64,000 nucleotides of DNA. Source: Ascoidea rubescens DSM 1968 (Eukaryota > Ascomycota > Saccharomycetes > Ascoideales > Ascoideaceae). Below are positions 20,901 through 32,975 of this stretch, one piece after another (positions within the stretch are counted from its first letter, which is position 1; each line of letters starts with the position of its first letter). Made by a program: the position numbers and the translations under genes. The stretch is taken from assembly GCF_001661345.1 (NCBI RefSeq), contig NW_017962919.1, positions 922,512-986,511 of the forward strand. Direction: 5' to 3'. The notes under the pieces are model-generated. The model saw nothing but the letters and a program-made list of their open reading frames with translations. It was not told the DNA's origin and ran no database searches.

Positions 20901-23900
20901 TCACCAGATAGTTGATGAAATGAAGTCCAATTTATTTGAAAATCATGTCTTGATGATCACTTTTCAGCGAATAGTTATTTTTTTGAACCGCGGGGAAGAA
21001 AATGGGAAGAGTCGCTTGAAAAATTTGGGTTCATGGGTTGGACGTTTATCTTTTTCAAAAAATAGAGTCATTTTATACAAAAATATTGAATTTAAAGACT
21101 TGTTGGTTGAAGGTTACTTTAAAAAAAAACTAGATTTTGTTATACCCTTTGTTTGTAAAGTGTTAATTCAAACAAAACATTCCGAAATTTTCAAACCCCC
21201 TAATCCTTGGACTCTTGGTATAATAAAAGTTCTAGCAGAATTATATGAAACAGCAAATTTGATTTTAAATCTCAAATTTGAAATTGAAGTTTTATGCAAT
21301 GAGCTTTCCTTAAAATTAGAAAATATTGTCCCTTCTAAAATTCTAACTAATGAAATTCAAGAACAGTTAAATCACAAAGAAAAGCTTTTGAATGTTGCAA
21401 GAGATATGGCTAGAACAACTATTGAACGAAGTATTCTTGCGAAAGCATCTAGATCTAACTCTTCTACTTCTACTTTAGTATCATCTCAAAAGAAGGAAAT
21501 TCAACAACCAAACCAGCCTCATATCGAGTATCCAAGTGAAGCTGAAGTTGTTAATCAATCTCAGTTGCCTGGACAACCTCAACAAGGTTTTGATACTCAA
21601 GTATCAAATCAGCAGTTTAATGGACAAGTTTCAGATGAAATGTCATTTTCACAACAAGTACTTGTCTCAAATGTTAATCAATCTGGTATTGCTGAAGAAG
21701 GTATGACATCTGAGAATCTACTTTTATATATTACTCCCTTTTTGGAGGCTTATTTAAATTCATTAGCTGGCCAGTCAACGTTTGCAAATGTGCCTGAATT
21801 CAGGGCTTTCTTTCAAAATGTTCTTAAGAATGTGATTGGAGATTGCATATCTACTTGTCTTGATAGAACGGTAGCCACATGTGTTAGAAGTTCTTCAACA
21901 CTTGTCGAGAAAGATTTTTCACTTGAGGTTAATGAAACAAAATTAGTTGCTTCTGCTCATAATCATGTCAAATCCCTTGTTAGACAGTATATTAGACCTA
22001 CTTGCCGAGAAATATTGATTGATAAAATAAAAAATTTTGCTTTCCAATATATTAATCAAGAACACCTTAATGATTTGAATCTTGCAATTGTGGACAATCT
22101 TGATGGTGCATTGGAAATTGTTCAAAATGCTGCAATGTACATGGCTGTTCATGAAATTGATTTGAAAATTATGCAACAAGTTCTTCTTCGCAGAAAACAT
22201 CGTCTGGAGAATCCTAATCAAGAGTTTTATTCACCTGTTGCTTCATCATACTCTATCGAATTACCATCCCCTTTAGGATTGAAGATTGGAGGGCTAACCC
22301 CACAACAACTTTTGGTTTATGATAATTTTGGGAAAAGGCCTGTTGTGGCAATTCAAAATCAGCTTGATAATGCGGTGCGCAGTTCACCCCAAGTGGTCAA
22401 AAAGATTGTTAATGGTATTCCAATATTTGACACTTACCCAAACTCAAATAATGATCCTTCAAATTCGGTAAATGTTCAAACAGGATTTTCTTCCGTTTCT
22501 AGTTCTCAAAATCCTATTATTGATTCACAGAATACTGTCAATGAAAGACTAATAACATTAAACAGTAACATTGACAGCTTGATTAACTCAGTGAAAAATT
22601 TGGATGTTTCTTTTATCGATTTGGTTAGCAACAATGTGTTTACGTTAAAAATAAATGCCATTTTGTTCACCTGCGGTTCTTTTAAACATTTATTTAAAAA
22701 TCAATTTCCCACTAAAGTTGCCCAACATGTCGTTAGCAAGATTCTCGAAAATCCTGAAGATTCACTTTTCACTGAAACTTTGTTCTTTATTTTAGATAAA
22801 ATTTGTGAGGCATTTCCTATAACTGGTAGAGATGTTACTTGGTGGATTGTGAATTCAGATGATTCAAGAAAATATAATATTAAATTAATGAAAAAATTTT
22901 TAAACATGGGTCTTATTTCTGCATCTGATTTAGATGGTCCTTTATCCAAATCCATATTAGCCAAAGATGAGTTTTTGATTAATTTTGCTTGCAATTTGAT
23001 TGATGAGATTGTTCTTGGAGCCAAACCAATATCTTTGAGAAGTGATTTTGCAACTTGCATTAATGCACTAAGCACAATTTCAAATAATTCTACTTTTAGT
23101 AATGAAAAAGCCAGATTATTGCTTGAAAAGTTTAAAAATACTCAAGGCCCTGCACTTTGTGTTATGGATTCCAAAATTTCCTTGAAGTTGTCATTGAAGT
23201 ATGTTTTTGGTGAGTGGGTTCGATTAAATCAAAACCCGCTAACCACTGAGAAATTATTAAACACATTTATAATCCAAATGTTTCAACGTAACATATTTAA
23301 TAAACCAGACTATATGGCTTTATTTTTCAGAACTGCTGTAGAATTTTCAGTTGTTTCTTTTTTGAGAGATACTGATATCAATAACAAAGACAAAACCAGC
23401 AATGACGTTTTTGCTGTTACAGATGCTTTAGCAAAATTGATTGTAAAGTTGATTTATCTTCAAGAAAGCAGTGGTTTAGATGGTAAAAATAGTGGTAGCA
23501 ATAGAATGATTTTTTTGAAACAGGTTATTTCAATTATATCTTTACAGTTTGCTTATGATCATGAAAATAACTCAACTTTTAACGAAAGACCTTACTTTAG
23601 ATTGTTTTCTGGAATTTTGAGCGAGTGGACAGATATCAGGGTTTCAATTAAAGATCTAAAAGATGATGAATTTCGTGAAGAGTTTCTTAAATTCGATATG
23701 GAGATGTTTTTGTACTTGGGGGATGTTTTCAATTCTTATCAGCCTTTAATGTTTCCTGCATTTTTATTTGGATGGATATCTTTAATATCCCACAGATTCT
23801 TTTTACCAACTATGATTGAGTTTCCAAACAAAGCTGGATGGAAAAAAATTATCACGTTAATAATTTCGTTGTTGCGTTTCCAGAATGAACATATCAAAGG

Positions 23901-24789
23901 CAAAGAAATTCCTGAAGATATTGCTACTAGCTGCAGAGGTCTTACAAATATCTTTAGTTTGATTTTGCATGACTATCCCGAATTTTTAATAGAGTATCAC
24001 TACCCATTGTCATATTCCATCCCTAGCAGTTTTATCCAGTTGAAAAACATTGTTTTTTCAGCTGTTCCAAGTGGATTGCGATTGGTCGATCCATTTTCTA
24101 TTGAGGACATGCGTGCATATGATCTAATTGAGTATAACAAAGATATTCCAAACATTGAAATTGAGCCTTCAACTGATTTATTGAAGCAAGGATTGAAAAA
24201 GCCAATTGACAATTATCTTAGGGTTCCTTCTAACTCTTTGCTAAAGAATGTGTTGAATGGAATCAAAATCAAAAGTGAGGCGAAAGAATCTGGAATTGGT
24301 TATAATACTACATCCGTTAATATCAGAATCATCAATGCAATTGTTTTGTATGTGGGTATTGTGGAGGTTGATGAACGTCGTGACAATGAAATCAAGTTTA
24401 ATCCCAAATCCTCTCATGTTGCTCTAATTTCAAATATTATTCAAGAAACTAATATTGAAACCCAATATCAGGTTATTTCTGCAATATGTAATCAATTAAG
24501 GTATCCAAATGCTCATACTTATTGGTTTACAAATCTACTATTGTTGTTGTTCAAAACCAATTTTAAAGAGAAAAAAGAGAATATTCAGCAAGTGGTTTCT
24601 CGTGTGTTGCTAGAAAGAATGATTGCAAACAAGCCTCAACCTTGGGGCATTTCGTTTTTGTTTTCAGAATTGTTGAGAAATAAAGACATCAAGTTCAATG
24701 AACTACCTTTCATTAAGTTGATTCCTGAAGTTGAGAAAGTCTTTACAACTTTCATTACCCACATCAAAAAAACCCAGGTCAGTGTTTAG
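17518..24789 (+). CDS. CDC39: Not1/Cdc39, scaffold of the CCR4-NOT complex; probable CUG start
   Basis: The scaffold of the CCR4-NOT deadenylase, which controls mRNA decay and translation. About 2,420 residues. Parts recognisable by close similarity to S. cerevisiae Cdc39: N-terminal HEAT region; the MIF4G domain that binds Caf1/Pop2 (nt 20.70-21.31 kb; YYGWFSNYLIKDR, FKPPNPWTLGIIKVL); the Caf40-binding bundle (21.72-22.18 kb); the link LPSPLGLKIGGLTPQQL; and the C-terminal Not domain (23.2-24.76 kb; TFNERPYFRLFSGIL, NYLRVPSNSLLKNVL, RYPNAHTYWF) that binds Not2-Not5. The frame is open from 17494 but its first in-frame ATG is at 18862, deep inside conserved sequence. The CTG at 17518, in the context AAAA-CTG-TCT, is the best start. 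Asn-rich runs occur at 17.57-17.62 and 17.94-18.00 kb. Only two or three in-frame CTG codons were seen. Confidence 0.93.
17938..17999 (+). repeat. (AAT)n microsatellite coding for a polyasparagine run in NOT1
   Basis: About 20 consecutive AAT/AAC codons inside the NOT1 frame give an Asn run in the N-terminal region. Uniform AAT repeats indicate slippage expansion, so the length probably varies between strains. Confidence 0.9.
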
Positions 24790-25849
24790 TTATTGCTCAA
24801 CAGCACAAGGATCTGTTTTTTAACGTTTTTTCTTGCTTGCTTATTTCGATTATGGTTAATTTTTGTTTTAGATAAGTTTTTTTTCATTAGAATTTGTTTT
24901 AGCTTTGCCTGGAGTGGTGACATCTTTCAGTTCAAACACAGTGTATATATAGTTTAATGAATGTATATTATGAGTGAAATTGTTTGGCATTTGCTGTCTC
25001 TAGGGATTTTTTTCTTTGATTCTTTGGCGATTCTTTCCAAAATAACGGATAAATTTATTGTTTCTGCAGAGCTAAATGAAGAGCAAAAGGTACAACTATT
25101 TATTAAGATAAACTTAAGAGGGTTTTGTAGTGATGTAGCCAACTAAATCGTTAATTGAGTTAATTATTTATTATCCTCTTAATTGAAATTTGTTGCTTGT
25201 TTCTGGTTGTAGCAGAATCGCCGTTTTTGAAAACAATAAGTATTCATTATAGATCAAGCTTTTAGTTTTAAGCCAGTTGATTAGGTGTTTTGTCACTATC
25301 ATCCAGCCACGATTGAAAAATAATAAAATTAATGAAGTATTTTTTGATTTATTGATAAGCACTAATGGAAAAAATTCGGAAAACAATTAGAAAAATAATT
25401 TAAATTCAAGTTTTCTAAACGATATAATTGAATTTATCAATTATGTGATTTTAGGCTGATTTATATCAAGATTGTAATATTCACACTAAAACAAAACAGA
25501 ATTACATAATTTGGATATAAAATTTAATATTCAAATTACATGACGCAACAAAGGTAGATGATTGAATATTCTGGAAATCTATAACAGTAAAAGAAACTTC
25601 ACAATTATTTGAAAAATGATAGGCTAACAATTAATCAGATTGAATTAAATTCGATTCTGATATTATTCAACAAAGACACCAATAACAGCATTAATAGCAT
25701 TGACAGCATTAACACCAATATGTCAACACTAAACTGCCACAAGAATATATTAAAATGAAAATAAAAATATGAAATAAAGAAAACTAGATCAGATAACAGT
25801 GTAATGTTTGAATATTGTAAAAATGGGGCTACAGAATCAGCTTTAATAA
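24790..25849. other. Intergenic region downstream of NOT1
   Basis: The 3' flank of NOT1, AT-rich. It contains one small plus-strand frame with an ATG (24961-25146, listed separately). From 25150 to 25849 I see only AT-rich sequence without a credible frame or RNA gene. Confidence 0.5.
24961..25146 (+). CDS. Small ORF (61 residues) with one hydrophobic segment, uncertain
   Basis: It starts with ATG and contains one membrane-like segment (about residues 8-24, VWHLLSLGIFFFDSLAIL), followed by SKITDKFIVSAELNEEQKVQLF. The pattern of a short membrane helix followed by a polar stretch is loosely like the start of Yos1/IER3IP1 proteins, which also begin with a hydrophobic helix and AVLSEERFL. The expected second membrane helix is not found in this frame or nearby. 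It may be a fragment or chance. Confidence 0.2.
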   Translation: MYIMSEIVWHLLSLGIFFFDSLAILSKITDKFIVSAELNEEQKVQLFIKINLRGFCSDVAN

Positions 25850-26548
25850 TTATTTTGCTAGTTGTTTAGTATTACTGAGTTCATTTGTAATCCTCTTTAA
25901 GCAAACACAATCAGATTCTTTATCAAATATCCAGTCTGAATTGTATATTTCAGATATTTCTCTTTCAAAATCTATGATTTTAATTTGATCTTTATCATTA
26001 ATTAATATATTATCAGGTTTGAAATCACCATGGAAAAAGTTATTTTTATGCTTTACAATGCTATAAATTAACATTCCTTTCTCAAATTCATCAACTTTCT
26101 CTCTTCTTTTAGTCCTTTTCCCAATATTATATCATTTGATAATTCTTTAATTTTGGTTATATCTTTTTCATAATATTTTTATATATTTCCATCAAATGAA
26201 TCTTCCATGTAAGTTTTCAGACCCTATGGAATCTATTTTCAATGTTCCTTTACTGCTTCAATAAACAATTGTTATTGTACACATCTATATATTTATGGTA
26301 CTTGTCAAAAATATATTTCAAAGCTTCATCATCTTTGAAAGCCGCATTATCTCTATCAAATTCAACACAAATCAATTATTGATTTTAATTTTTCTCAAAC
26401 CATAATTGAACATTTTCTACTTTATTAAAATACAAATTAATATCTTCAAAAAGATCGTAATAGGACACTAATTTGTTTTTATTAATTTTCCAGATAATAG
26501 TAGACGATCTTTGGCATAAAATAGATATCTTATGGTTGGATAAAATTA

Positions 26549-26847
26549 GTGAATTCAGATGATTCAAGAAAATATAATATTAAATTAATGAAAAAATTTT
26601 TAAACATGGGTCTTATTTCTGCATCTGATTTAGATGGTCCTTTATCCAAATCCATATTAGCCAAAGATGAGTTTTTGATTAATTTTGCTTGCAATTTGAT
26701 TGATGAGATTGTTCTTGGAGCCAAACCAATATCTTTGAGAAGTGATTTTGCAACTTGCATTAATGCACTAAGCACAATTTCAAATAATTCTACTTTTAGT
26801 AATGAAAAAGCCAGATTATTGCTTGAAAAGTTTAAAAACACTCAGGG
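26549..26847 (+). repeat. 299-bp near-identical copy of an internal NOT1 segment
   Basis: Bases 26549-26847 match NOT1 bases 22849-23147 at a constant offset of 3,700 with no indel. I see three differences (26839, 26845, 26848 just at the edge), all in the last dozen bases. The copied segment encodes NSDDSRKYNIKLMKKFLNMG through KFKNTQG. The frame stays open in the copy (to the stop ending at 26875) but has no NOT1 flanks, so it cannot make Not1. It sits within the kinase-like pseudogene. Confidence 0.97.
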
Positions 26848-27069
26848 TCTAAGTGACACATTTATCCTCGGCTAAATACTATGCATAATACTGCAAGAAG
26901 CCGTTTTTATGATTTAACCCGCAGATTAACACGTGGTTGTGCACTTTTATATCTATCTCCTCCAACCTATTTCTCATAAACCTGAGTTTGATATGTTTAG
27001 ATTATATATATGTTGGAAATAATGGTCTTTGGTTGTTTACCAATAAAATCGTATATTAATGATTATAAA

Positions 27070-27264
27070 ATGTCTGGATTTCTCATGCTACATAAAACCT
27101 TTTGGTATGTGTTCACTAACATTATTCGATATTGAAGCTTTCATTTTCATGTTAGGGATTTGAATCAACCATTTTCTTTTTCATCTGCTTTACTGAATAG
27201 TAAGCATGATGAATCTGTTGGGCTCTTAAACATAGATGAATTCAAATTATTGGATGATGTATAA
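27070..27264 (+). CDS. Possible tiny spliced gene, 47 residues
   Basis: An ATG in good yeast context (AAAATGTCT) opens a 35-base exon (27070-27104). It is followed by a consensus donor GTATGT, a branch-like CACTAAC (27114-27120) and an acceptor TTAG at 27155, giving a 51-base intron. Exon 2 (27156-27264) continues in frame (DLNQPFSFSSALLNSKHDES, then LLNIDEFKLLDDV) to TAA. I do not recognise the product. The intron is short for a yeast, and the gene would lie antisense within the kinase-like pseudogene, so this could be coincidence. Confidence 0.3.
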
Positions 27265-27778
27265 TTTTACTACTATATTGACCATAACTAACACTAATTC
27301 TACTAACACAACAAACCTATTATTACGACTGTTTTTACAATCTAGCGTCGTCCGATTCAGAAAATAAAAAATTTATGGTATTTATTATTTCTTTTAAAGA
27401 ATTTTGCCGAGTAAACAAATATTTAAAAAGATGATTCCTCACAGACAAAAATGCTGCAGGTAAAAACTTCTGTCGATCTTGATATTCAATAGAATTTAAT
27501 TCTTCATGATAATCGGTGATAAATGAAAAGTTTTTTTCCAAAGGAAATAAAAAACTAGGAGAGATGAAAAAACGTACGATTATTTATATTGGTGCTGTCG
27601 CAAATGATAGCAGATTTTATATTAAATTTATTTGCTTCCTCTAGCAAAGAACTCATAACTTTTTAATATTTTCATTATTACTTAATGCTCGACCTTGTTT
27701 TAGCAACTGATTTAGGCACTTTATTGAATTATCAATGAGAAGAATTTTATTGTCTTGACTGTAGCTTTGGGATACCAT

Positions 27779-29326
27779 TGTTTGCTATGTATGAGACACA
27801 AAAGCTTTGATTATTAATTATTCACTAAATAATATTTGGTATATTAATATTTGGTACATAAATATTTTGGATGAGAGAACAATGGTTTTCAGTTGATATA
27901 TTGTTAAGAAATGTTTATATGCCGTTCTTTTCCAAAGTTGCTGGATATTGTCTTTTTGTGCAACTGAACAGCAATCCTTCACTAATAATTAGTGGATACT
28001 CAAAAAATGCATGTCAAGTTCAATCTTAGTTCAGCCAATCCATATTTCATTTACATGCCGGGGATACGTTCTCTTGATTGAATCGAATTGCAACCCAGTA
28101 TCCTATGGATTCGATATTATATGCAACTGTAACGCACCCCAGTTTTAACAACAATAATCTGTAGCTTGGTAGTGTCCATTGACATAATTTTATGCCATGG
28201 TTTTAAATTAAATATCAACACCAAGGACTTTAGGAAATAATGATAATCTGAATTCAAACCACGTCTCTTCAAATAATTTGCATACTCCCTTAAACCCTCT
28301 ATCTCTAGACATCACAGAAAATTCTTTTCAAATAACTCCAATCGAATTTCCAGTGTATCAAATACCTCTTCTCTTCAAACCAAAACTAGTCACACCCCTA
28401 TAATCAGCTAGATATTAACCCTTCAGATATCAACAACCAAACTCTTGACGTAATCTCAAATTCCCAAAATTAGTAGTAATGACTAATCATTAGTTTATCC
28501 AGAATTTCTATAAGTTTCTCTTGTGAAAATGAATAAAGAATCTCTTAAGAATACCTGTACTTGAGAACAGCATGAAAACCCTATGGTCATGGTGGAATCT
28601 GCTACCATCTAGCCATCATTCAAACACCAACAAACGACAACAACTAAACCTCAACTTCAACTTCAACCTCTTACAGCTCCAATAATCTTTATAGAATCAA
28701 CATAATCAAATATCAATCAAATATCTAAAGCCTAAATACAATCAACAATTTGAACAACATAAACACCTTCAATCAGAATAAACAGGCTTTTCAATTCAAT
28801 ACTTGAAACTATAACTATAATTATAACAACAAAAACCTAAACATAATCCTAAAGCTGGAAAGCTTGTTCAGTCTCGGAAAAAACGCTTTTTTTAGACTGT
28901 TTGGGTTTCACTGTCCATATGTAGGAAGAGCCCAAGACAGTAACTTTACTTAATGCAAAATCTTTATTCCAATCAACAACCCAAATAGTGATACTACCAA
29001 TATCATTAATCAAAAACTTCCTCTGCTCAATTAAATCACTATGGCTTGCCAAACTTATTTCCAAACAACTCAGTCAACTCTAATAATTTCAACAATTAAT
29101 CTTATGCCTCTATTTTACTGAACAACTGTATCACTATTGTCAATAACTGAAGCGATATTGTGGTGTGGGTACTCATATTTCTGTGTTATACCAATAGCCA
29201 ATAAAATTATGCCACCCAATAATTTCGACAAAAAAAATTAACTTGGTAAATATCATCTCCATTTTTGGTTTTAATTTCGATTCCTTAGATCCTTCTCCAA
29301 TAACCTCTCAGTAATAGCAATAACAA
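27779..29326. other. Intergenic region with an N/Q-rich coding relic
   Basis: There is no intact gene. Between about 28230 and 29090 the plus strand reads as decayed, low-complexity coding sequence spread over several frames with many stops: NNDNLNSNHVSSNNLHTPLN, then DINPSDINNQTLDVISNSQN, then KHQQTTTTKPQLQLQPLTAP and a basic SRKKRFF. Such Asn/Gln-rich sequence is common in yeast transcription factors, but no DNA-binding domain is preserved. 27779-28200 looks like ordinary AT-rich DNA. Confidence 0.35.
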
Positions 29327-30511
29327 TTACATTTTTCTTTTTTTAACCAACTTTTTTCTTGCTTCTTTAATTCTCTTACTTCCTTTTTCATTCCCAATTC
29401 CTGCTTTATTACTTGGCATCTCTTTTCTCAAGAAAAATTCATCAATATTTCTTTGTCCATTCTTCTTCTTTTTATTGATTTCCCTAATAACAGGTAGTAG
29501 AATTTCATCAATTTTACTTCTATTCCATCCAACTTTAACTTCTAAAAATTCCCTTAATCCCTCTAAATATGGATCTGCCCACACAAATTTTGTTTTGTCT
29601 TTGTCAACCTCTGGTTTTAAGTATGCTTCTTTAACCTTTGAATCAGGAAAATTCCCATCAAGAATAGTCTCATTTTTGACGAGTTTTTTCAATAACCTTT
29701 TTTTAAAATTCACATCATTATCATCTTTGGTCATGCTATCAGGGTTTTTAATTGTTTTTTCAAACCAAATTTTGAAAAGTTCCAAATTTTCAAAATTTGC
29801 TAAAATTTCAATTGCATTTACTGGTCCAATACCCTTAATTCCTTCTGTATAATCACTGCCCAATAAATATGCTAGTTCAATTAATCTTTCTCTATTCAAT
29901 CCAACTTTATTCAAAATATAATACATATCATAAAATTCAACATATTTCTTATCATGAAAAAAGTTGCGATAAATGTTATCGCCTCCAAACAAGAAAACAT
30001 CACTATCGTCTGTGATTATTCCGTCAACTAGCTTCAATTTAATCAATTCAGCACATTGAGCTTCAGCCTCCATCGGAGCAACTAAATATGGAATTCCAAA
30101 CTGTCTTAATAATTCCTGGATATCACATATCATATCCCTTGTAACCTCATCAGAATCTCTCATTTGTTGACCTTTTTTTTGTTCCAATAAATTTTGTTGA
30201 ATTTCGATTTCATCAAGATTTAATTTATTTCCATTAATACTGGCCTTCTTGTTGATCTCTCTTGTAAATCTTTCATGCTCTTGATCTTCTTTTGAGAAGT
30301 TTTCTATTAAATCTTGCTCTTCATTATCAAAAAAATCATATTGTAAAATATCTTCTAGCTCTTTTTGGCTTTTATTATTACTATCAAATACAACCTTTTT
30401 ACCTAAATTACCACTTTTAGTTGACACAGATTCGTTTTTGGGGGTATATTGCTTTGGCTGGATTTCATCAAATATTCGATTAACTTGTTTAATACTATCA
30501 AGAATGATAAT

Positions 30512-30551
<40 letters not shown>

Positions 30552-32638
30552 CCACTTTCATCATTTTTGAAATCAATATTATCCAAAATATCTACATGTT
30601 GAGACTCATTTTCATCCTTTTCTATATATTCCTTTATATCTTGATAAGGAACTAATTCAGGTGTAAATTCAGACTCATTATTGACCTCAGTCTTTTTATC
30701 TTCTGCCAATTGAGTTAGTTTGTACGGATTTTTATTTTTATTTTCAGAGTTAAGATTTAGATTTATGTGAGACAGCTGAAACCAGGAAGGTTCAATAACC
30801 AGTGGTAAATCATATTTTTTGTTTTTTTCTTCAATACTATGCTGATTATCGTCAGTTAAGCTTTCGTTATTCATAATATTAAAATTTTCCTTACTTTTGA
30901 GCTTGATATCTTTATTTTCATCATCATGTTTATCTTCAAAAATCATTTCGGATTTATTGTTGGCAAACAATAAAGAATTTTGAAAAAACCTTTTGTCAAA
31001 GGTAAATTCTTTTGGCTTTAAAAAATCCCTAGCTTCTAGATTTTTGATGTTTGCAGTAGAGTTCGGAAAATTAAAAGTAAAAGGTAACTCGTTTTCTTCG
31101 TTATCTTCAAGCAAATTTTGTTGCTCTTGTCTAATTTTGAAAAGTTCTTTTTTGGACTGTTCAATTGCTGTTTTCAACTGTTGCTCATTAAATTTTTCAG
31201 CTTCAATTCTTGTCTCTTTAAGTTTCAAATTAATGATGTTCTTAGCATTTTTATTATTATCTTTAATTGATTCAAATACTGCTTTTTGAAGATTACTTTC
31301 TTCACTATCGTTGACTTTTTGATCAGATGAACTCTCCAATTCATATATTTCTTTATCACCAATTCTAGTTTGATCAGTTTTGTTAAGTTCTTTAGTTTTT
31401 AAAGATACTTTTTGATCGGGACGATTAAAAATCAATATTCTACTTTGATCTCTTGTTTTGTTTAAGCTATTCAGATTCAAAACCTTTGCTAATTCTTCAG
31501 TAATTGGCGGCAATGGCATAGAATTTAAGGAATAATTTTGAGATGTTTTATCGACTTCAATATCAAGTGGAATATCTTCAAATTCGTCTGAATCATCTGA
31601 ATCATCTGAACCGTTTTGATTTAATTTGACATCCTCTTCGTCGTCGTCATTGAATTCTCTTTCATACTCGTCAATGACAACAGGATTATCAGCATTATTT
31701 GTTGGGTTGTCTAGAGCCAAACTCCACCCAGTTTGATTCTTTTCTAGCCTATAAGATCTATTTTTTTCTCCTACAATCCTTTTATTAGTAATATTGATCG
31801 AGCCTGCATTTTTATCCATTCCAGAAACTTTCATTAGCTTCTGGGTTAAATAGTTTCTTTTTTGAACCATTTTAATTTGAAACTTAGAGAAATCTAAACT
31901 GTTTGGAAATAACGATTCCAATTGCTCTTTTGAATAACCCATTCTTAATCTTGACTTTAATCTTAATTGCCATAAAATCATATACTGGGCAGCCAATGAT
32001 AGTTTGTCAAATTCAGCGGATCCCGGATCAATATTATCAATATCAATATCATTGAAATCAATGTCTGCATCAAATGAAGCAAAATAGTCATCATACTCAT
32101 TATCAGAAATAATTCTTAAATCAGATTTATCATACTCAAAAGCTTTTATTTCCGGCAACTCATAATCATCCTCTTTCAAGAATCGGTTATTTTTAGTAAA
32201 GTGCTCTTTATCGTTGTTTAATGATTGTTGATTTTTAGGTGCTTTGCTGCTACTGGTATCATCATTTGAAATAGCTTTCAAAGCTTCTTTTTGTAATTGC
32301 AAATTGAAAAGTTTTTTAGCAGTTTGTTTTAAATTTTCTCTATTGTAAGATTTGTTCTGTTTTCTTTGAAATATAATTTTTTTCTTTATTTCAGGAGCAC
32401 CACCATCAAATACAAAGACAGGCTTTATACCAAAATATAACAATTTACAAATTCTTCTTAGAAAACCGACAATATGAGAATTTATTAGAGCTTGATTAGT
32501 ATCTTTATCTCTAACAGCCTTTAAAAACTGGTACAACCAAATGGAGGCATCGATTGCTAATACTTTATTGTGAAGAGATTCAAGGTTAACAGCACGAGAA
32601 GAGGGAGCTAGTATATTCCAAAGAAGATGCACACCCAT
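29327..32638 (-). CDS. RAD2: Rad2/XPG structure-specific endonuclease (nucleotide excision repair)
   Basis: The nuclease that makes the 3' incision in nucleotide excision repair and binds TFIIH. 1,103 residues, close to S. cerevisiae Rad2 (1,031). The N-terminal nuclease block (1-100) starts MGVHLLWNI and has AIDASIWLYQF and FVFDGG with catalytic Asp residues. A long acidic spacer follows (about 150-800), with the conserved SAEFDKLSLAAQYMILW and SRLRMGYSKEQLESLFPNS early in it. The internal nuclease block (about 830-950) has PMEAEAQCAEL, DGIITDDSDVFLFGG and the helix-two-turn-helix LLGSDYTEGIKGIGPV. Near the C-terminus QRNIDEFF is a PCNA-binding box, followed by a basic tail. A run of 12 Asp (30512-30550) lies in the spacer. 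The start MGVH is invariant in the family. Confidence 0.98.
30512..30550 (-). repeat. (GAT)n run coding for polyaspartate in RAD2
   Basis: Thirteen ATC units on the plus strand, in frame with RAD2, encode a block of consecutive Asp residues in the acidic spacer. Confidence 0.9.
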
Positions 32639-32975
32639 TTCTTCTTTTTATTCTGCTTAAATAAAAATGTACAAAGTACTTCCCATTGGATCTGTAGAAT
32701 CAATTGGCTAATGTTGAAACTTGAAAGAACGATTATAAATCAAAAGAAGAGAAGATTAGAAAAGTTGCACATTGAGAACTAAGTTTCATCAAAATAGAAC
32801 ATCCTACATTCAGCATACCGTTATCTTATACTAATGTGATGTGATTTACAGTATGAAGCTACATTTAGTGTACGATTTTTATAACGAATATTGGTATTTA
32901 GTACAAGGGAATATAAACAAAAAAAACTTAATCAGAATTCAGAAAAACAATTTAAAAAATGTAAAGTTATGAAAA
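32639..32975. other. Intergenic region between RAD2 and the amine oxidase gene
   Basis: The RAD2 upstream flank and the amine oxidase 3' flank. The sequence is AT-rich; I see no additional gene. Confidence 0.5.

Larger units (their letters stand above)
25850..27778 (-). pseudogene. Decayed protein-kinase-like gene, interrupted by a NOT1 fragment
   Basis: Minus-strand pieces in consistent order read as one decayed gene. It begins with ATG at 27778 (MVSQSYSQDNKILLIDNSIK), continues through EEANKFNIKSAIICDSTNIN and HEELNSIEYQDRQKFLP, and further down VEFDRDNAAFKDDEALKYIF. It ends in a kinase catalytic-loop segment (FHGDFKPDNILINDKD, then IKIIDFE), which matches the HGD-x-KPxN catalytic loop and a DFE version of the DFG motif. 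Several frame changes and stops separate the pieces. A 299-bp NOT1 copy in the opposite orientation splits it at 26549-26847. The family is atypical-kinase-like; no specific function can be given. It reads as a host gene that has died. Confidence 0.6.
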
